DNA of 43,345 bases from an uncultured Fibrobacter sp. (GTDB lineage Bacteria; Fibrobacterota; Fibrobacteria; Fibrobacterales; Fibrobacteraceae). The number at the start of each line of letters is the position of its first letter. Position 1 is the stretch's first letter. Below, piece by piece: positions 32,597-41,438 of this stretch. The stretch is from the NCBI GenBank assembly GCA_946186895.1, contig CAMHOW010000016.1, positions 1 through 43,345 of the forward strand, read 5' to 3'. Below the pieces are notes generated by a model. It worked only from the letters and a program-made list of their open reading frames with translations. It had not been told where the DNA came from and did no database searches. The position numbers and the translations under genes were made by a program.

Positions 32597-35425
32597 ATGA
32601 ACAAAATCATGAGCCTCGATGGCAACTGGCAGATGAAGTGGGACACGGAAGATTCCGGAATTTCCAACCGCTGGTACGCAACCAACCCTTCCGATACCGA
32701 AACAGTAAGCGTCCCCCACATCTGGGAACGATCTTTTGACAAGCTGCTCATGTCCCAGGACTGCGCCTTCTATTTCAAGCGTTTCACACTGGAAGACGAT
32801 AAGCTCGTAGCCAAGCGCATTTTCCTCCGTTTTGAGCGTATCGCCACCCATGCCACCGTTTGGCTTAACGGCATACGTCTGGGAACCCATTTCGGGGCAT
32901 ACACACCTTTTACTCTTGAAACACAAAAGGCCATCAAAATTGGTGAAGAGAACGTCCTGTGCGTCCGCGTAGCCAATATGGGAGCCGCTAATAGTAGAAT
33001 TGACTTCGGACGTGAAAGTGAGGACGGAGCCGATGACCGTTATGTCCACCCAAGCGAAATGCCCGTTGGACTGCCGTGGAACCAATACCCCTTTGGTGGT
33101 ATCTTTGGACACGTAGACCTGATTCTTGGAAGTTCGGCCTACATTGCGGACTTGCATGTGGAGCCCGACATGGACCAGGAGCGTGTTGCCGCAGAAATCA
33201 CCTTTAACAACCCCCGCGGATTCCAGACCCGAATCCGGTTCTTGATGAGAAATGCCCTCGGCGACGTGTACGAATGGTACAAGGAAGTCAAGCTGGACAA
33301 GGAAAACATGACCCAGCGCTTCGCCTTCCAGATCAAGGACTGGAAAAAAGACAAATGCATTTGGAGCCCAGACCGGCCCAACATGTTCGCCCTTGAAGTC
33401 CAATTGGAAATAAAAACCGGAAAGAACAAGGCTCCCGAATACAGCTTCCCCGTAGTCAAGACCTTCGGGTTCCGCAAGTTTGACTGTATCAAGGGTGACT
33501 ACTACCTGAACGATTCCATTCTCAAGATTCAGGGCGTGAGTTACAACCAGCAGTGGAGCGAAGGCGGTCTTTGGACAGACAAAAATCCCGCCCTCAAGAA
33601 AGACCTTCAGGCTGTCAAGGACGCCGGATTCAATGCCATCCGCAGTTGCGGTGCACCACTGACCAACGAAGCCTTGGATATTTGTGATGAAATTGGCCTT
33701 CTGGTATTCCAGGAGTTCCCCATTCACACCATGCGCTCCACGCCCAAAGGATTGGAAATCGTTAAGAAACTGATTACGGACCTGGTCCGCGACCAGCACA
33801 ACCATCCTTCCATTGCCGTATGGATCCTCGGTGCCGAGAACGGAACGTTCATGCTGCAGAACGGTAACAAACTGCTCAATGCAATCGGTCCTATCGATAT
33901 GCTGAGGCCCGCCATCAGTAACCTAGACAGCATCTACTTGGATAACGAGGGTGCATTCCACAAGGACACGGGCAAGCTTCTACCCGTTTCCGTCGACCAT
34001 ATTTCTCAATACGCAAGTCTGCGTATCAACCCGCGCCTTTGCCCGAGCGCAAACTACACTCACTACCTCGCCCACTGCTTTGATCGCGAAGATGAGGAAC
34101 TTACGGTTCCTGACGCAGGTCTCGGCGATAGCGTTTTCCAAGACGAAGATGAAAGAGTGGATCTGGACGTGAACAACAAGATGTTGGTCACCCTAAAGAA
34201 TCATACCTTGCTGCCCAACAAGCCGACCAACCTGCACGGTCCCAGGAGTGTCAAGAACCAAAAATCCATCAAGAACACCTACAAAGCCTTGGAAGATTTT
34301 CTTGCCTCAGCAAATATCGGTGCCTGGAAAAAATTTGACACATTCTGCAAAGACGCCAACAGCATTGCCATCAAGAGCAAGCTGGACCAGATTACCGCTT
34401 TCCAGAGTAACCCGCAGATTGCCGGATTCTTCCTGGATCAATGGGCCGACTACGGCATTGACTTCAGCGGTCTTAACGACGAAAACCGCAAGAGCAAGGG
34501 ATTTACGGATTTTGCTAAAGAAATCACAACACCCAGCCGCATCCTCGTAAGTGAGTTGGAACATGTCGTCACACCTCAAAGCGAAGTCAGCTTCCAGCTA
34601 ACTCTCTTGAACAATAGCCGTCTGGAGAATGTAGGTATTGAAATTTCCCTGCTAGACGAGAAGGGAAAAGTCATTACCACCAAGACCCAGTCTCCTGAAG
34701 AACCCGTGGGCAAAACGAGCCTCACTCAATTAGGCATCTGTACCCTCATGGCCCCGCGAGCTGTGGGCAAATACCAGATCAAGTTTTCTCTGAAGGACAA
34801 CGGGAAAGAGATTCACTCTTCTACCGAAGACCTGAATGTCATTGAGCAGGCCGACGTGAAGTCCGCCATGAAAAAAGTCTGCTTCTTGGACAACAGCGAG
34901 GAATCCAGCGACGCTCTGGCAGCACTCTCCGGATCCGAGAAGATCATCTTCACGGCCAATCTCAGCTCCTGGCCCGATGAAATTCTAGACAAAATAGTGG
35001 ATGTCACCAAAAACGGGGGCAAGACACTACTGCTGTCAGATATGACCCAGGATGACGTAGATTTCTTGAACCAGAGCCACCATTTCGACTGTACCCTGGA
35101 ATCCCATTGGACCACGGGTGCAAACGAAATCAGCCTGCATTATATCCCTGACGGATCCAAGCTCCAGGATGTCTTCGGAACCAACGTGCTTGACCATACA
35201 TCCGCCTCCGTCATGCCAAGCCTTTCTATGAGCAAACTAGAAGGTGCCGAGGTTTACGCCCAGTCCATTTCCATCAAGGATGGCGAAGTCAAGGGCGGGG
35301 TGGACCTGCAGACGCTCCCCTTTGGTAAGGGAAAAATTGTATTCAACCAGTTCAATATCTTTGAAGGCCTTGAGACAAACGCCCTGGCAGACGCTCTTTT
35401 TACGGCCATCGTGAACAATCTTTAG
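32597..35425 (+). CDS. Cytosolic GH2-family glycoside hydrolase
   Basis: A 942-aa protein without signal peptide. The N-terminal jelly roll (about 5-180: SLDGNWQMKWD, FERIATHATVWLNGIRLGTHFGAYTPF) and immunoglobulin-like domain (about 185-300) precede a TIM barrel (about 300-620) with SCGAPLTNEALDICDEIGLLVFQEFP and HPSIAVWILGAENG. The acid/base Glu is E414, but the residue before it is Ala where GH2 enzymes nearly always have Asn. The C-terminal 300 residues include a further beta-sandwich and an alpha/beta region. Substrate (galactoside, glucuronide or other) is not determined. AAAGGA lies 8 nt before the ATG at 32597; an in-frame GTG at 32573 is less likely. A terminator follows. Confidence 0.85.
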   Translation: MNKIMSLDGNWQMKWDTEDSGISNRWYATNPSDTETVSVPHIWERSFDKLLMSQDCAFYFKRFTLEDDKLVAKRIFLRFERIATHATVWLNGIRLGTHFGAYTPFTLETQKAIKIGEENVLCVRVANMGAANSRIDFGRESEDGADDRYVHPSEMPVGLPWNQYPFGGIFGHVDLILGSSAYIADLHVEPDMDQERVAAEITFNNPRGFQTRIRFLMRNALGDVYEWYKEVKLDKENMTQRFAFQIKDWKKDKCIWSPDRPNMFALEVQLEIKTGKNKAPEYSFPVVKTFGFRKFDCIKGDYYLNDSILKIQGVSYNQQWSEGGLWTDKNPALKKDLQAVKDAGFNAIRSCGAPLTNEALDICDEIGLLVFQEFPIHTMRSTPKGLEIVKKLITDLVRDQHNHPSIAVWILGAENGTFMLQNGNKLLNAIGPIDMLRPAISNLDSIYLDNEGAFHKDTGKLLPVSVDHISQYASLRINPRLCPSANYTHYLAHCFDREDEELTVPDAGLGDSVFQDEDERVDLDVNNKMLVTLKNHTLLPNKPTNLHGPRSVKNQKSIKNTYKALEDFLASANIGAWKKFDTFCKDANSIAIKSKLDQITAFQSNPQIAGFFLDQWADYGIDFSGLNDENRKSKGFTDFAKEITTPSRILVSELEHVVTPQSEVSFQLTLLNNSRLENVGIEISLLDEKGKVITTKTQSPEEPVGKTSLTQLGICTLMAPRAVGKYQIKFSLKDNGKEIHSSTEDLNVIEQADVKSAMKKVCFLDNSEESSDALAALSGSEKIIFTANLSSWPDEILDKIVDVTKNGGKTLLLSDMTQDDVDFLNQSHHFDCTLESHWTTGANEISLHYIPDGSKLQDVFGTNVLDHTSASVMPSLSMSKLEGAEVYAQSISIKDGEVKGGVDLQTLPFGKGKIVFNQFNIFEGLETNALADALFTAIVNNL

Positions 35426-35450
35426 GTTGCCCCCTACCACAGATTATCAA

Positions 35451-35475
35451 AATGCCCCTTACGGGGCATTTTTTT
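35451..35475 (+). terminator. Rho-independent terminator after the GH2 gene
   Basis: The perfect 8-bp stem AATGCCCC / GGGGCATT with loop TTAC runs directly into a T-tract. It lies 25 nt past the GH2 stop codon. Confidence 0.92.
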
Positions 35476-35520
35476 ATAACCCCAACCACCTGAAACAGCC
35501 ATTAAATTTATATTTAAGCC

Positions 35521-36117
35521 ATGAAGATTTTAAAGTTTATCCCGCTCTATGTTGCTCCGTTTATCTTAGCCGGATGTGCCGGTTCATCCAACGGAGATGA
35601 TCTTGAAGTCCCCACCGACCTCCCCCCTATCTGCCGCGACATTGACTTTGTAGCCAACCCCGACATGCGTGAAATGTGTGGAGTCCGTCGGGTCCACAAC
35701 AAGGCTTACAAGAACATTCCTCAACAGCGTTATCTGATCAACCCCAATGGAACATCCATTGTCAAGACCGATGGAAAGCTTGAATTACGTTTCCAAAATT
35801 CTCTTCCGTTGTATCTAGATGGCCCGATTACTCGAGAGCTCCAGTTCAACCAGGAGAAGAGGCTAGAAAAGGTCCCTAACACCTACGACTACCACGAAAT
35901 TTATAGTGGTAAAGAGCGCATACGAATCTTCAAGATGGGTATCCCCACCGACATGGGTAACACTTACGACTTCTGCTTTAGGATCCCCGAGAAGAAAGGT
36001 AACGCCAGGACCCGCAGCGTTGCCATGGGTAACCATATCGAAGCCATGACATGCAACGATTTTGAAAACCTCGTAAGTCAGGACGAAGCACGCAAGGCTG
36101 CTGAAAAGAAGAAGTAA
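35521..36117 (+). CDS. Lipoprotein of unknown function
   Basis: A 198-aa lipoprotein with lipobox LAGC (C19). The mature part has Cys residues in ICRDIDF, EMCGVRR, DFCFRI and MTCNDF, which could form disulfides, and ends in a Lys-rich helix (EARKAAEKKK). I do not recognise the family. There is no Shine-Dalgarno; TATATT (35509-35514) ends 6 nt before the ATG, suggesting a leaderless message. The MBL-fold gene follows after 5 nt, so the two are co-transcribed. Confidence 0.85.
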   Translation: MKILKFIPLYVAPFILAGCAGSSNGDDLEVPTDLPPICRDIDFVANPDMREMCGVRRVHNKAYKNIPQQRYLINPNGTSIVKTDGKLELRFQNSLPLYLDGPITRELQFNQEKRLEKVPNTYDYHEIYSGKERIRIFKMGIPTDMGNTYDFCFRIPEKKGNARTRSVAMGNHIEAMTCNDFENLVSQDEARKAAEKKK

Positions 36118-36122
36118 ACCGC

Positions 36123-37013
36123 GTGGCCGGCGAAAGCAAGTACATACACAACGCTCTGAAACAAGTCCACTTGGAAACATCCTGCACAACTGTCAATGGA
36201 TTTTCCATTTCTGGACTTGCGACGTACCTGCAGTTTCCCGAACTAGACTTCGTGGTGGACATGGGAGAATGTCCTCTTTCGGCAACGTCTATCAATCACG
36301 TTTTTTTGACACATGCCCATGGCGACCATGCCCGCTGCCTCATGCGGCACCATAGCCTACGGAAAATGATGGGCGTAGAAAGGGATAGCGTCTACTACTT
36401 ACCCGAAATGATTGTGGATGGAGCAAAAGAGTGGATTCGCTCTGAAGCCATGTTCGAGGGGGTTCCTGAAACAAAATTCCGGCTGCCCGAAATTTTTGCC
36501 GCCGAACCCGGCAAGATGGTCTCGTTAAAATACCGCAAAGACCTCACGCTAAAGCCATTCTGCGTAAAGCACTCAGTCCCAACCATGGGTGCAACCCTTT
36601 TTCTGCACAAACGCAAGTTAAAAGAAGAATTCCTCGGCAAGACCGCAAGCGAGATTATCGAGCTACGAAAGAACAATGTGGAAATCACTCGTGAAGTATA
36701 CGAGCCTCTATTGAGCTTCACCGGAGACTGCTTAGGTGAAAGTCTCATCCAAAATCAAGAAATTTTCAAGTCCCGAATTTTAGTTACAGAATGTACTTTT
36801 CTTGACGACGAAGACGAAGCCATGAGCCGCAAGAAGGGGCATACCCACTTGCAACATATTGTAGACGCCTTAAATAAATTTGACGACGATATTACCTGCG
36901 AAAAAATCATCCTCACCCACTTTTCCATGAAATACTCAGAACGGCATATTCGCGAAATAATCGAAAAAAACGTGCCCGAAAAATTCAAGGAAAAAGTTAT
37001 CCCCTTTATTTAA
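36123..37013 (+). CDS. MBL-fold hydrolase, RNase Z-like
   Basis: A 296-aa metallo-beta-lactamase-fold protein starting at GTG. The metal motif is FLTHAHGDHA (H64, H66, D68, H69), a later Asp is in SFTGDCLGES, and the C-terminus has KKGHTHLQHI and KIILTHFSMKYSERHI, which resemble the tRNase Z pattern. It therefore may process tRNA 3' ends, consistent with the tRNA genes here that lack an encoded CCA, but general MBL hydrolase activity is also possible. It sits between the lipoprotein gene (5 nt) and trmB (1 nt). Confidence 0.82.
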   Translation: MAGESKYIHNALKQVHLETSCTTVNGFSISGLATYLQFPELDFVVDMGECPLSATSINHVFLTHAHGDHARCLMRHHSLRKMMGVERDSVYYLPEMIVDGAKEWIRSEAMFEGVPETKFRLPEIFAAEPGKMVSLKYRKDLTLKPFCVKHSVPTMGATLFLHKRKLKEEFLGKTASEIIELRKNNVEITREVYEPLLSFTGDCLGESLIQNQEIFKSRILVTECTFLDDEDEAMSRKKGHTHLQHIVDALNKFDDDITCEKIILTHFSMKYSERHIREIIEKNVPEKFKEKVIPFI

Positions 37014-37014
37014 A

Positions 37015-37728
37015 ATGACTGAAGAAGAAAAAGAAATAGTCATCCCTGAGTTTTACAGGGACCTGAAGGAAGACCCCGAAAAGAAGGGACTTTGGCATTA
37101 CGTATTCCGCAGTGATGACGGCAGAAAGCCCATCCGCACACCAGACGGCAAACCCCATAAGCTCCCGTTCCAGTGGAAAGATATGTTCGAAAACGAAAAC
37201 GGACACATCGAAGTGGAAATCGGGAGTGGCAAGGGGACATTCATGATTGAATACGCCCAGAAGCATCCTGACTATTTCATTATGGGAAGCGAATGGGACT
37301 ACACCTGGGCCGCATTTGCCCACACCCGTATGGAAAGCCGGAAGGTCTTGAACAACGCCGCCATGTTACGTGGAGATGTGTTCTACTTCTTGCGGGATGC
37401 CGTCAAAGACAATACCGTAGATGCATTCCACATGTATTTTCCGGACCCCTGGCCCAAGGAACGCCACCATAAGAATAGGCTTTTACGGCCAGATTTCTTG
37501 ACGGAAGTGGCCCGAGTTCTAAAACCCGGGAAGCGTTTATTCTATTGGGGCACGGACCACAAGGAATACAACGAAATCGCTCTTGAAACATTCGACGCCT
37601 TTCCAGGATGCACCGTCGTAGAACGTAATACGGCCGAGCCCACCGAAGGGATTTCTACCGGATTCGAGCGCAAGTACCGTAAAGAAGGCCGCCCCATTTA
37701 TAGGAGCGTTATCGTTTTTGAAAAATGA
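37015..37728 (+). CDS. trmB: tRNA (guanine-N7-)-methyltransferase
   Basis: A 237-aa TrmB, which makes m7G46 in the variable loop of tRNA using S-adenosylmethionine. The SAM site VEIGSGKGTFMIEYA is at about 67-81, and the family signature MYFPDPWPKERHHKNRLL plus the C-terminal TGFERKYRKEGRPIYR are intact. An N-terminal about 55-aa extension precedes the core. The ATG follows the upstream stop by one base, so translation is probably coupled. Its TGA is part of a perfect dyad upstream of recN. Confidence 0.96.
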   Translation: MTEEEKEIVIPEFYRDLKEDPEKKGLWHYVFRSDDGRKPIRTPDGKPHKLPFQWKDMFENENGHIEVEIGSGKGTFMIEYAQKHPDYFIMGSEWDYTWAAFAHTRMESRKVLNNAAMLRGDVFYFLRDAVKDNTVDAFHMYFPDPWPKERHHKNRLLRPDFLTEVARVLKPGKRLFYWGTDHKEYNEIALETFDAFPGCTVVERNTAEPTEGISTGFERKYRKEGRPIYRSVIVFEK

Positions 37729-37740
37729 CACTCAGTGTCA
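37726..37740. promoter_or_regulatory. Perfect 7-1-7 dyad upstream of recN
   Basis: TGACACT-C-AGTGTCA overlaps the trmB stop codon and lies 24 nt before the recN ATG, where a -35 element would be if TAACTT at 37752-37757 is the -10. A repressor site (recN is an SOS gene in many bacteria) is plausible. I cannot match it to a LexA box that I know with certainty. It could also be a small trmB terminator-like hairpin, but no T-run follows. Confidence 0.4.
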
Positions 37741-37764
37741 CTCTGAATTGCTAACTTTGCACCG

Positions 37765-39414
37765 ATGTTAAAACAACTCTCCATAAACGGCTTTACGCTT
37801 ATCGCCAAACAAGAAATCCCCTTCCATGAGGGCTTTACCGCTATTACCGGCGAAACCGGCGCAGGCAAATCCGTACTGATGAAGGCACTCCGCTTGATTT
37901 GCGGTGACCGTGGACAGACTTCCATGGTCCGAACAGGCGAAGAGAAAGCCGTCATCGAGGGAGTATTTGACCTAAAGCAACTCCCGCAAGTTCAAGAGTT
38001 ACTCGCCACCCTTGAAATCGACAGTGACGACGAGCTCGTCATCCGCCGAGAAATTCTAGAAAACGGCAAGGGCCGGGCCCGAGTCAACGGAGCCATTGTC
38101 AGCCTATCTGACTTAGAAAAGATCGGAGACATGCTTATCCAGATGCATGGGCAAAGCGAACAGTTGCTGTTGCGAGACATCAAAACCCACACCCAGATGT
38201 TAGACGACTACGCGGGTAACAGGGATCTTCTGAAAGAATACACCAACCATTGGAGCGAGTGGAATTCCATCAAGAACGATATTCGCGAGACAGAAGCCAG
38301 AGCCAAGGATCTGGCCGCACAAAAAGATTTTCTGAAGTTCCAGTTTGATGAACTTTCCAAGGCTAGCTTGAAACTTGGTGAAGAAGAGGAACTAGAAGAA
38401 AAAGTAAGCCGCGGAAGCAAAGGTGAAATTGAACGGAATTGCATTGGTGAAATTCAGGGAATCATCGGCAACGACAACGGCATCCTGGACCAAACACAGA
38501 ATCTCTTGTCTAAGTTCAAAACACTTTCCCAAAAAGTTCCTCGTTACGAAGAAGAGTTCAATTCTCTTCTAGAAGTTGTAGAGCCTTTTGAAAGCATCTG
38601 CAAAGACCTAATGCGTCTAACGCCCGAAAAATCTCTCAGCGAGGCTGAGCTTGACAAGGCTAACGCACGCATTGCCGAAATTCAGAAGCTCAAGCGCAAG
38701 TACCACACAGACGTAGCAGGGCTACTAGAGCTTGTGGAAAAACGTAAAGAAGAACTCAGCTGCATAGAAAACCTGGACAGCGACCTGGAAGAACTGAACA
38801 AGAAACTCAAAGCCTCTTCGGAACGATTAGAAAAAACGGCAACCGATCTCTCCATCAAGCGCAAAGATGCGGCAATTGCTTTTGACAAGGCCGTTGAGAG
38901 CAACCTACAAAACCTAGGGATGCCCAAAGCGGTCTTCAGCACACTCATCGAAGAACAGCCACTCTCCCCCAATGGCAAGGACCACATCGAGTTTCAACTG
39001 GCTCCTAATCCCGGAGAAGGGGCAAAAAGCTTGCAAAAAGCTGTATCTGGCGGTGAGCTTTCCCGCGTACTGCTTTCCATCAAGAGTGTCATGGCCGAGC
39101 TGGATGCCGTTCCCCTGCTCATCTTTGATGAAGTAGATTCGGGCATCAGTGGAGAGGTTGGCAACCGCATTGGCGAGGCCCTGCGCAACCTCGGACAACA
39201 CCATCAGGTACTGACCATTACCCACCTGCACCAGGTAGCCTGTCGCGCCAACCACCAACTGGCGGTACAAAAAAAGGAAATTGACGGTCGCACCTTCACC
39301 TCGGTCGAAGACCTGAACTACGAAGGTCGAATAAACGAATTGGTCCGCATGCTAGGTGAAAATTCTGACATCACCCGAGAACATGCTAAACAACTTTTGG
39401 AGAACAATCAATGA
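37765..39414 (+). CDS. recN: DNA repair protein RecN
   Basis: A 549-aa SMC-like ATPase for double-strand break repair. Walker A GETGAGKS is at about 30-37, coiled coils span about 150-370, and the C-terminal SGGELSRVLLSIKSV signature and Walker B PLLIFDEVDSGISGEVG, followed by VLTITHLHQVA, are all present. The length is normal. There is no Shine-Dalgarno before the ATG. The last four bases overlap the ATG of the next gene (ATGA). Confidence 0.97.
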   Translation: MLKQLSINGFTLIAKQEIPFHEGFTAITGETGAGKSVLMKALRLICGDRGQTSMVRTGEEKAVIEGVFDLKQLPQVQELLATLEIDSDDELVIRREILENGKGRARVNGAIVSLSDLEKIGDMLIQMHGQSEQLLLRDIKTHTQMLDDYAGNRDLLKEYTNHWSEWNSIKNDIRETEARAKDLAAQKDFLKFQFDELSKASLKLGEEEELEEKVSRGSKGEIERNCIGEIQGIIGNDNGILDQTQNLLSKFKTLSQKVPRYEEEFNSLLEVVEPFESICKDLMRLTPEKSLSEAELDKANARIAEIQKLKRKYHTDVAGLLELVEKRKEELSCIENLDSDLEELNKKLKASSERLEKTATDLSIKRKDAAIAFDKAVESNLQNLGMPKAVFSTLIEEQPLSPNGKDHIEFQLAPNPGEGAKSLQKAVSGGELSRVLLSIKSVMAELDAVPLLIFDEVDSGISGEVGNRIGEALRNLGQHHQVLTITHLHQVACRANHQLAVQKKEIDGRTFTSVEDLNYEGRINELVRMLGENSDITREHAKQLLENNQ

Positions 39415-40568
39415 ACGAGGCCTCAAAATCGGAAGTTCGTTTCCGCAACCGCCTATGGAGCGCGCTCAGGGCGATTGTCTTTGTCTGCGTCATCGTCTTC
39501 ATCTGGCTAGGTATGTCCAAGATGGCCATTGCCTTTGTGGCCATCGCCCTTGTAATGGGTTGGTACAATCTATATCAACTTCGGGGACAAGACATTGAGA
39601 AGCCTTATTATAGGCTATGGCTTAATTTCATTGACGGGTTCCTCTCCTTTGCGGTCATGACCAGCATCTTCACCCGCGATCTGGTGTATTCCGAGAATGT
39701 GGAAAAAATCCTCGGCGTGGGCTGCGCCCTGCTCCTGGCCCGTCTTATTGCCCACACCCTATTCTCCCTAGGAGTCCTCCGCGAAGGAAAGAAGCTCCCC
39801 CACAAAAGACGTTGGAGTAAACTTGCAAACCTTGCCACCATCATCACTATGGGCGTCTACTTGCTGGACCTCGAAGAATACCAGCAGATTTGCATGGTAG
39901 CAACCATCCTGTTGATTCTCGCCTCTACCGTAGCATACGCTTACTGGTACTACCGTGACCCCGCCCATAGAAAGCCCCTTTCCATAGCAAGCCAGCTTAC
40001 CATGAGCCGCATCGTGCTCACGCCATTCTTCTTGTGGGTGTTTTTCTATGACAACGACCTGGATTACAGTAACAACAGCCTGGTATTCAAGGTTCTCGCA
40101 TTGATCATGGTACTTGGATTCATGCTTACCGACTTCCTAGACGGTAAACTGGCCCGCGCCATGGGAGAAGTCAGCACCCTCGGAAAATACCTTGACCCCT
40201 TCAGCGATAAAATTTCAAACATGACCATTTTCATGTGCTTTATCGCTACAGGCTACGCTCCCGTTTGGATGGTAGCACTAATTTATTTTAGAGAATCCAG
40301 CGTTGAAACCCTACGGACCCTTGCCGCAAGCGAAGGTCTAATTATGCCCGCCCGCAAGAGCGGCAAGTGGAAAACAGCCCTTCAGGGAATCGGCATTGTG
40401 GCTATACTTCTGGGTGCCATTGACCCTGTACAAAAACTGATTCCCAACTTCGAAAGTATCTGGCATGTTTTCCCACAGGCTGTCATGGGTGTCATTACCG
40501 CCATCACCATTATCAGCGGAATTGACTACTTCGTGTCTAGCAAGCACATCCTTAAAAAATTCGTGTAA
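39411..40568 (+). CDS. CDP-alcohol phosphatidyltransferase (PgsA-like) with extra N-terminal membrane domain
   Basis: A 385-aa inner-membrane enzyme. The C-terminal half (about 190-385) is a CDP-alcohol phosphatidyltransferase with the full motif DG-x2-AR-x8-G-x3-D-x3-D (D244, G245, A248, R249, G258, D262, D266). ASQLTMSRIVLTP before it and the later RESSVETLRTLAASEG with KTALQ resemble PgsA (phosphatidylglycerophosphate synthase). The N-terminal about 185 residues add five or six membrane helices not found in ordinary PgsA (about 180-200 aa). It overlaps recN by 4 bp and is followed after 9 nt by another membrane-protein gene. Confidence 0.9.
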   Translation: MNEASKSEVRFRNRLWSALRAIVFVCVIVFIWLGMSKMAIAFVAIALVMGWYNLYQLRGQDIEKPYYRLWLNFIDGFLSFAVMTSIFTRDLVYSENVEKILGVGCALLLARLIAHTLFSLGVLREGKKLPHKRRWSKLANLATIITMGVYLLDLEEYQQICMVATILLILASTVAYAYWYYRDPAHRKPLSIASQLTMSRIVLTPFFLWVFFYDNDLDYSNNSLVFKVLALIMVLGFMLTDFLDGKLARAMGEVSTLGKYLDPFSDKISNMTIFMCFIATGYAPVWMVALIYFRESSVETLRTLAASEGLIMPARKSGKWKTALQGIGIVAILLGAIDPVQKLIPNFESIWHVFPQAVMGVITAITIISGIDYFVSSKHILKKFV

Positions 40569-40577
40569 CAGCCTTAC

Positions 40578-41372
40578 ATGTGGCAAAACCTGAATTTTAA
40601 CTTTGAGCCCTACGACTGGCTGCTGATCTTCATGGTTACGGCCCTGGGAACGGCCAGCGCCTACATGAAGGATCCCCAGCTCAAGGCGGTGGCGGCTACT
40701 ATTCCCATCCCCTGTGGATTTGCCTATATCGCTGTAGGGCTCCCTATGGGCACTGCCAATGCCATTTCTGCCCTACTTTGCCTCATGTACGTCCATATCG
40801 TAAGAATTTCACACAACCGCCTCCATGTACCTATTGTCATCTCTATCGTTATTGGACTTGCCACATTTGTGGCCATAGGCACCACTCTTGCGCCAATTGT
40901 ACCCGACAGCGAACCTGTCTTTTTTGGCGTATGTCTTTTTGACTTTCTGCTAGGGGTCCTGATTTTCCAAAAACAGCCTTATAAGTCTGGGGTACCCTAC
41001 AAGACACCCCTACCAGTCTATGTCAAAGCCCCGGCCATTGCATTTGTCGTTGCCGGCCTAATGGTCATCAAGCGTCTCATGGGTGGTTTCTGCACCAGTT
41101 TCCCCATGATGAATTCTATCGTAAGCTACGAATCACGATATTCGCTGGGCGACCAGTGCCGTCAACTGCCACTGTTCCTAATTGCCGGCCCATTCATGTT
41201 CGTAGAAATGCGGCTATTGGAAACACGGCTAGGCCTTAACCACTGGATTGTGCTGCTATGCGGGTACATTTTATTCGCCTTTATATACTGGCCCCTGAAC
41301 AAAAAACTAAAACAACGCAACAGAGAAGCAAGCCGACAGTACCGAAATACCGAAAATAACACAGTACATTAG
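40578..41372 (+). CDS. Polytopic membrane protein, unknown
   Basis: A 264-aa protein with seven or eight membrane helices; the first is LLIFMVTALGTASAYM. A central cytoplasmic or periplasmic loop (FCTSFPMMNSIVSYESRYSLGDQCRQLP) contains two Cys residues. The C-terminus is basic and hydrophilic. I do not recognise the family. It follows the PgsA-like gene by 9 nt and is probably co-transcribed, so a link to phospholipid or envelope synthesis is possible. No terminator is visible after it. Confidence 0.8.
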   Translation: MWQNLNFNFEPYDWLLIFMVTALGTASAYMKDPQLKAVAATIPIPCGFAYIAVGLPMGTANAISALLCLMYVHIVRISHNRLHVPIVISIVIGLATFVAIGTTLAPIVPDSEPVFFGVCLFDFLLGVLIFQKQPYKSGVPYKTPLPVYVKAPAIAFVVAGLMVIKRLMGGFCTSFPMMNSIVSYESRYSLGDQCRQLPLFLIAGPFMFVEMRLLETRLGLNHWIVLLCGYILFAFIYWPLNKKLKQRNREASRQYRNTENNTVH

Positions 41373-41438
41373 CACAGAGTTTCAATCAAACTAAATTAAA
41401 TTGTGTATATTAAGATTAAGTATTCTTACGAGGTTTTT

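Noticed and set aside
32432..33805. 457-aa open frame on the - strand
   Set aside because: It is antisense to tRNA-Pro and the GH2 gene; its product resembles no family and it would run through the tRNA.
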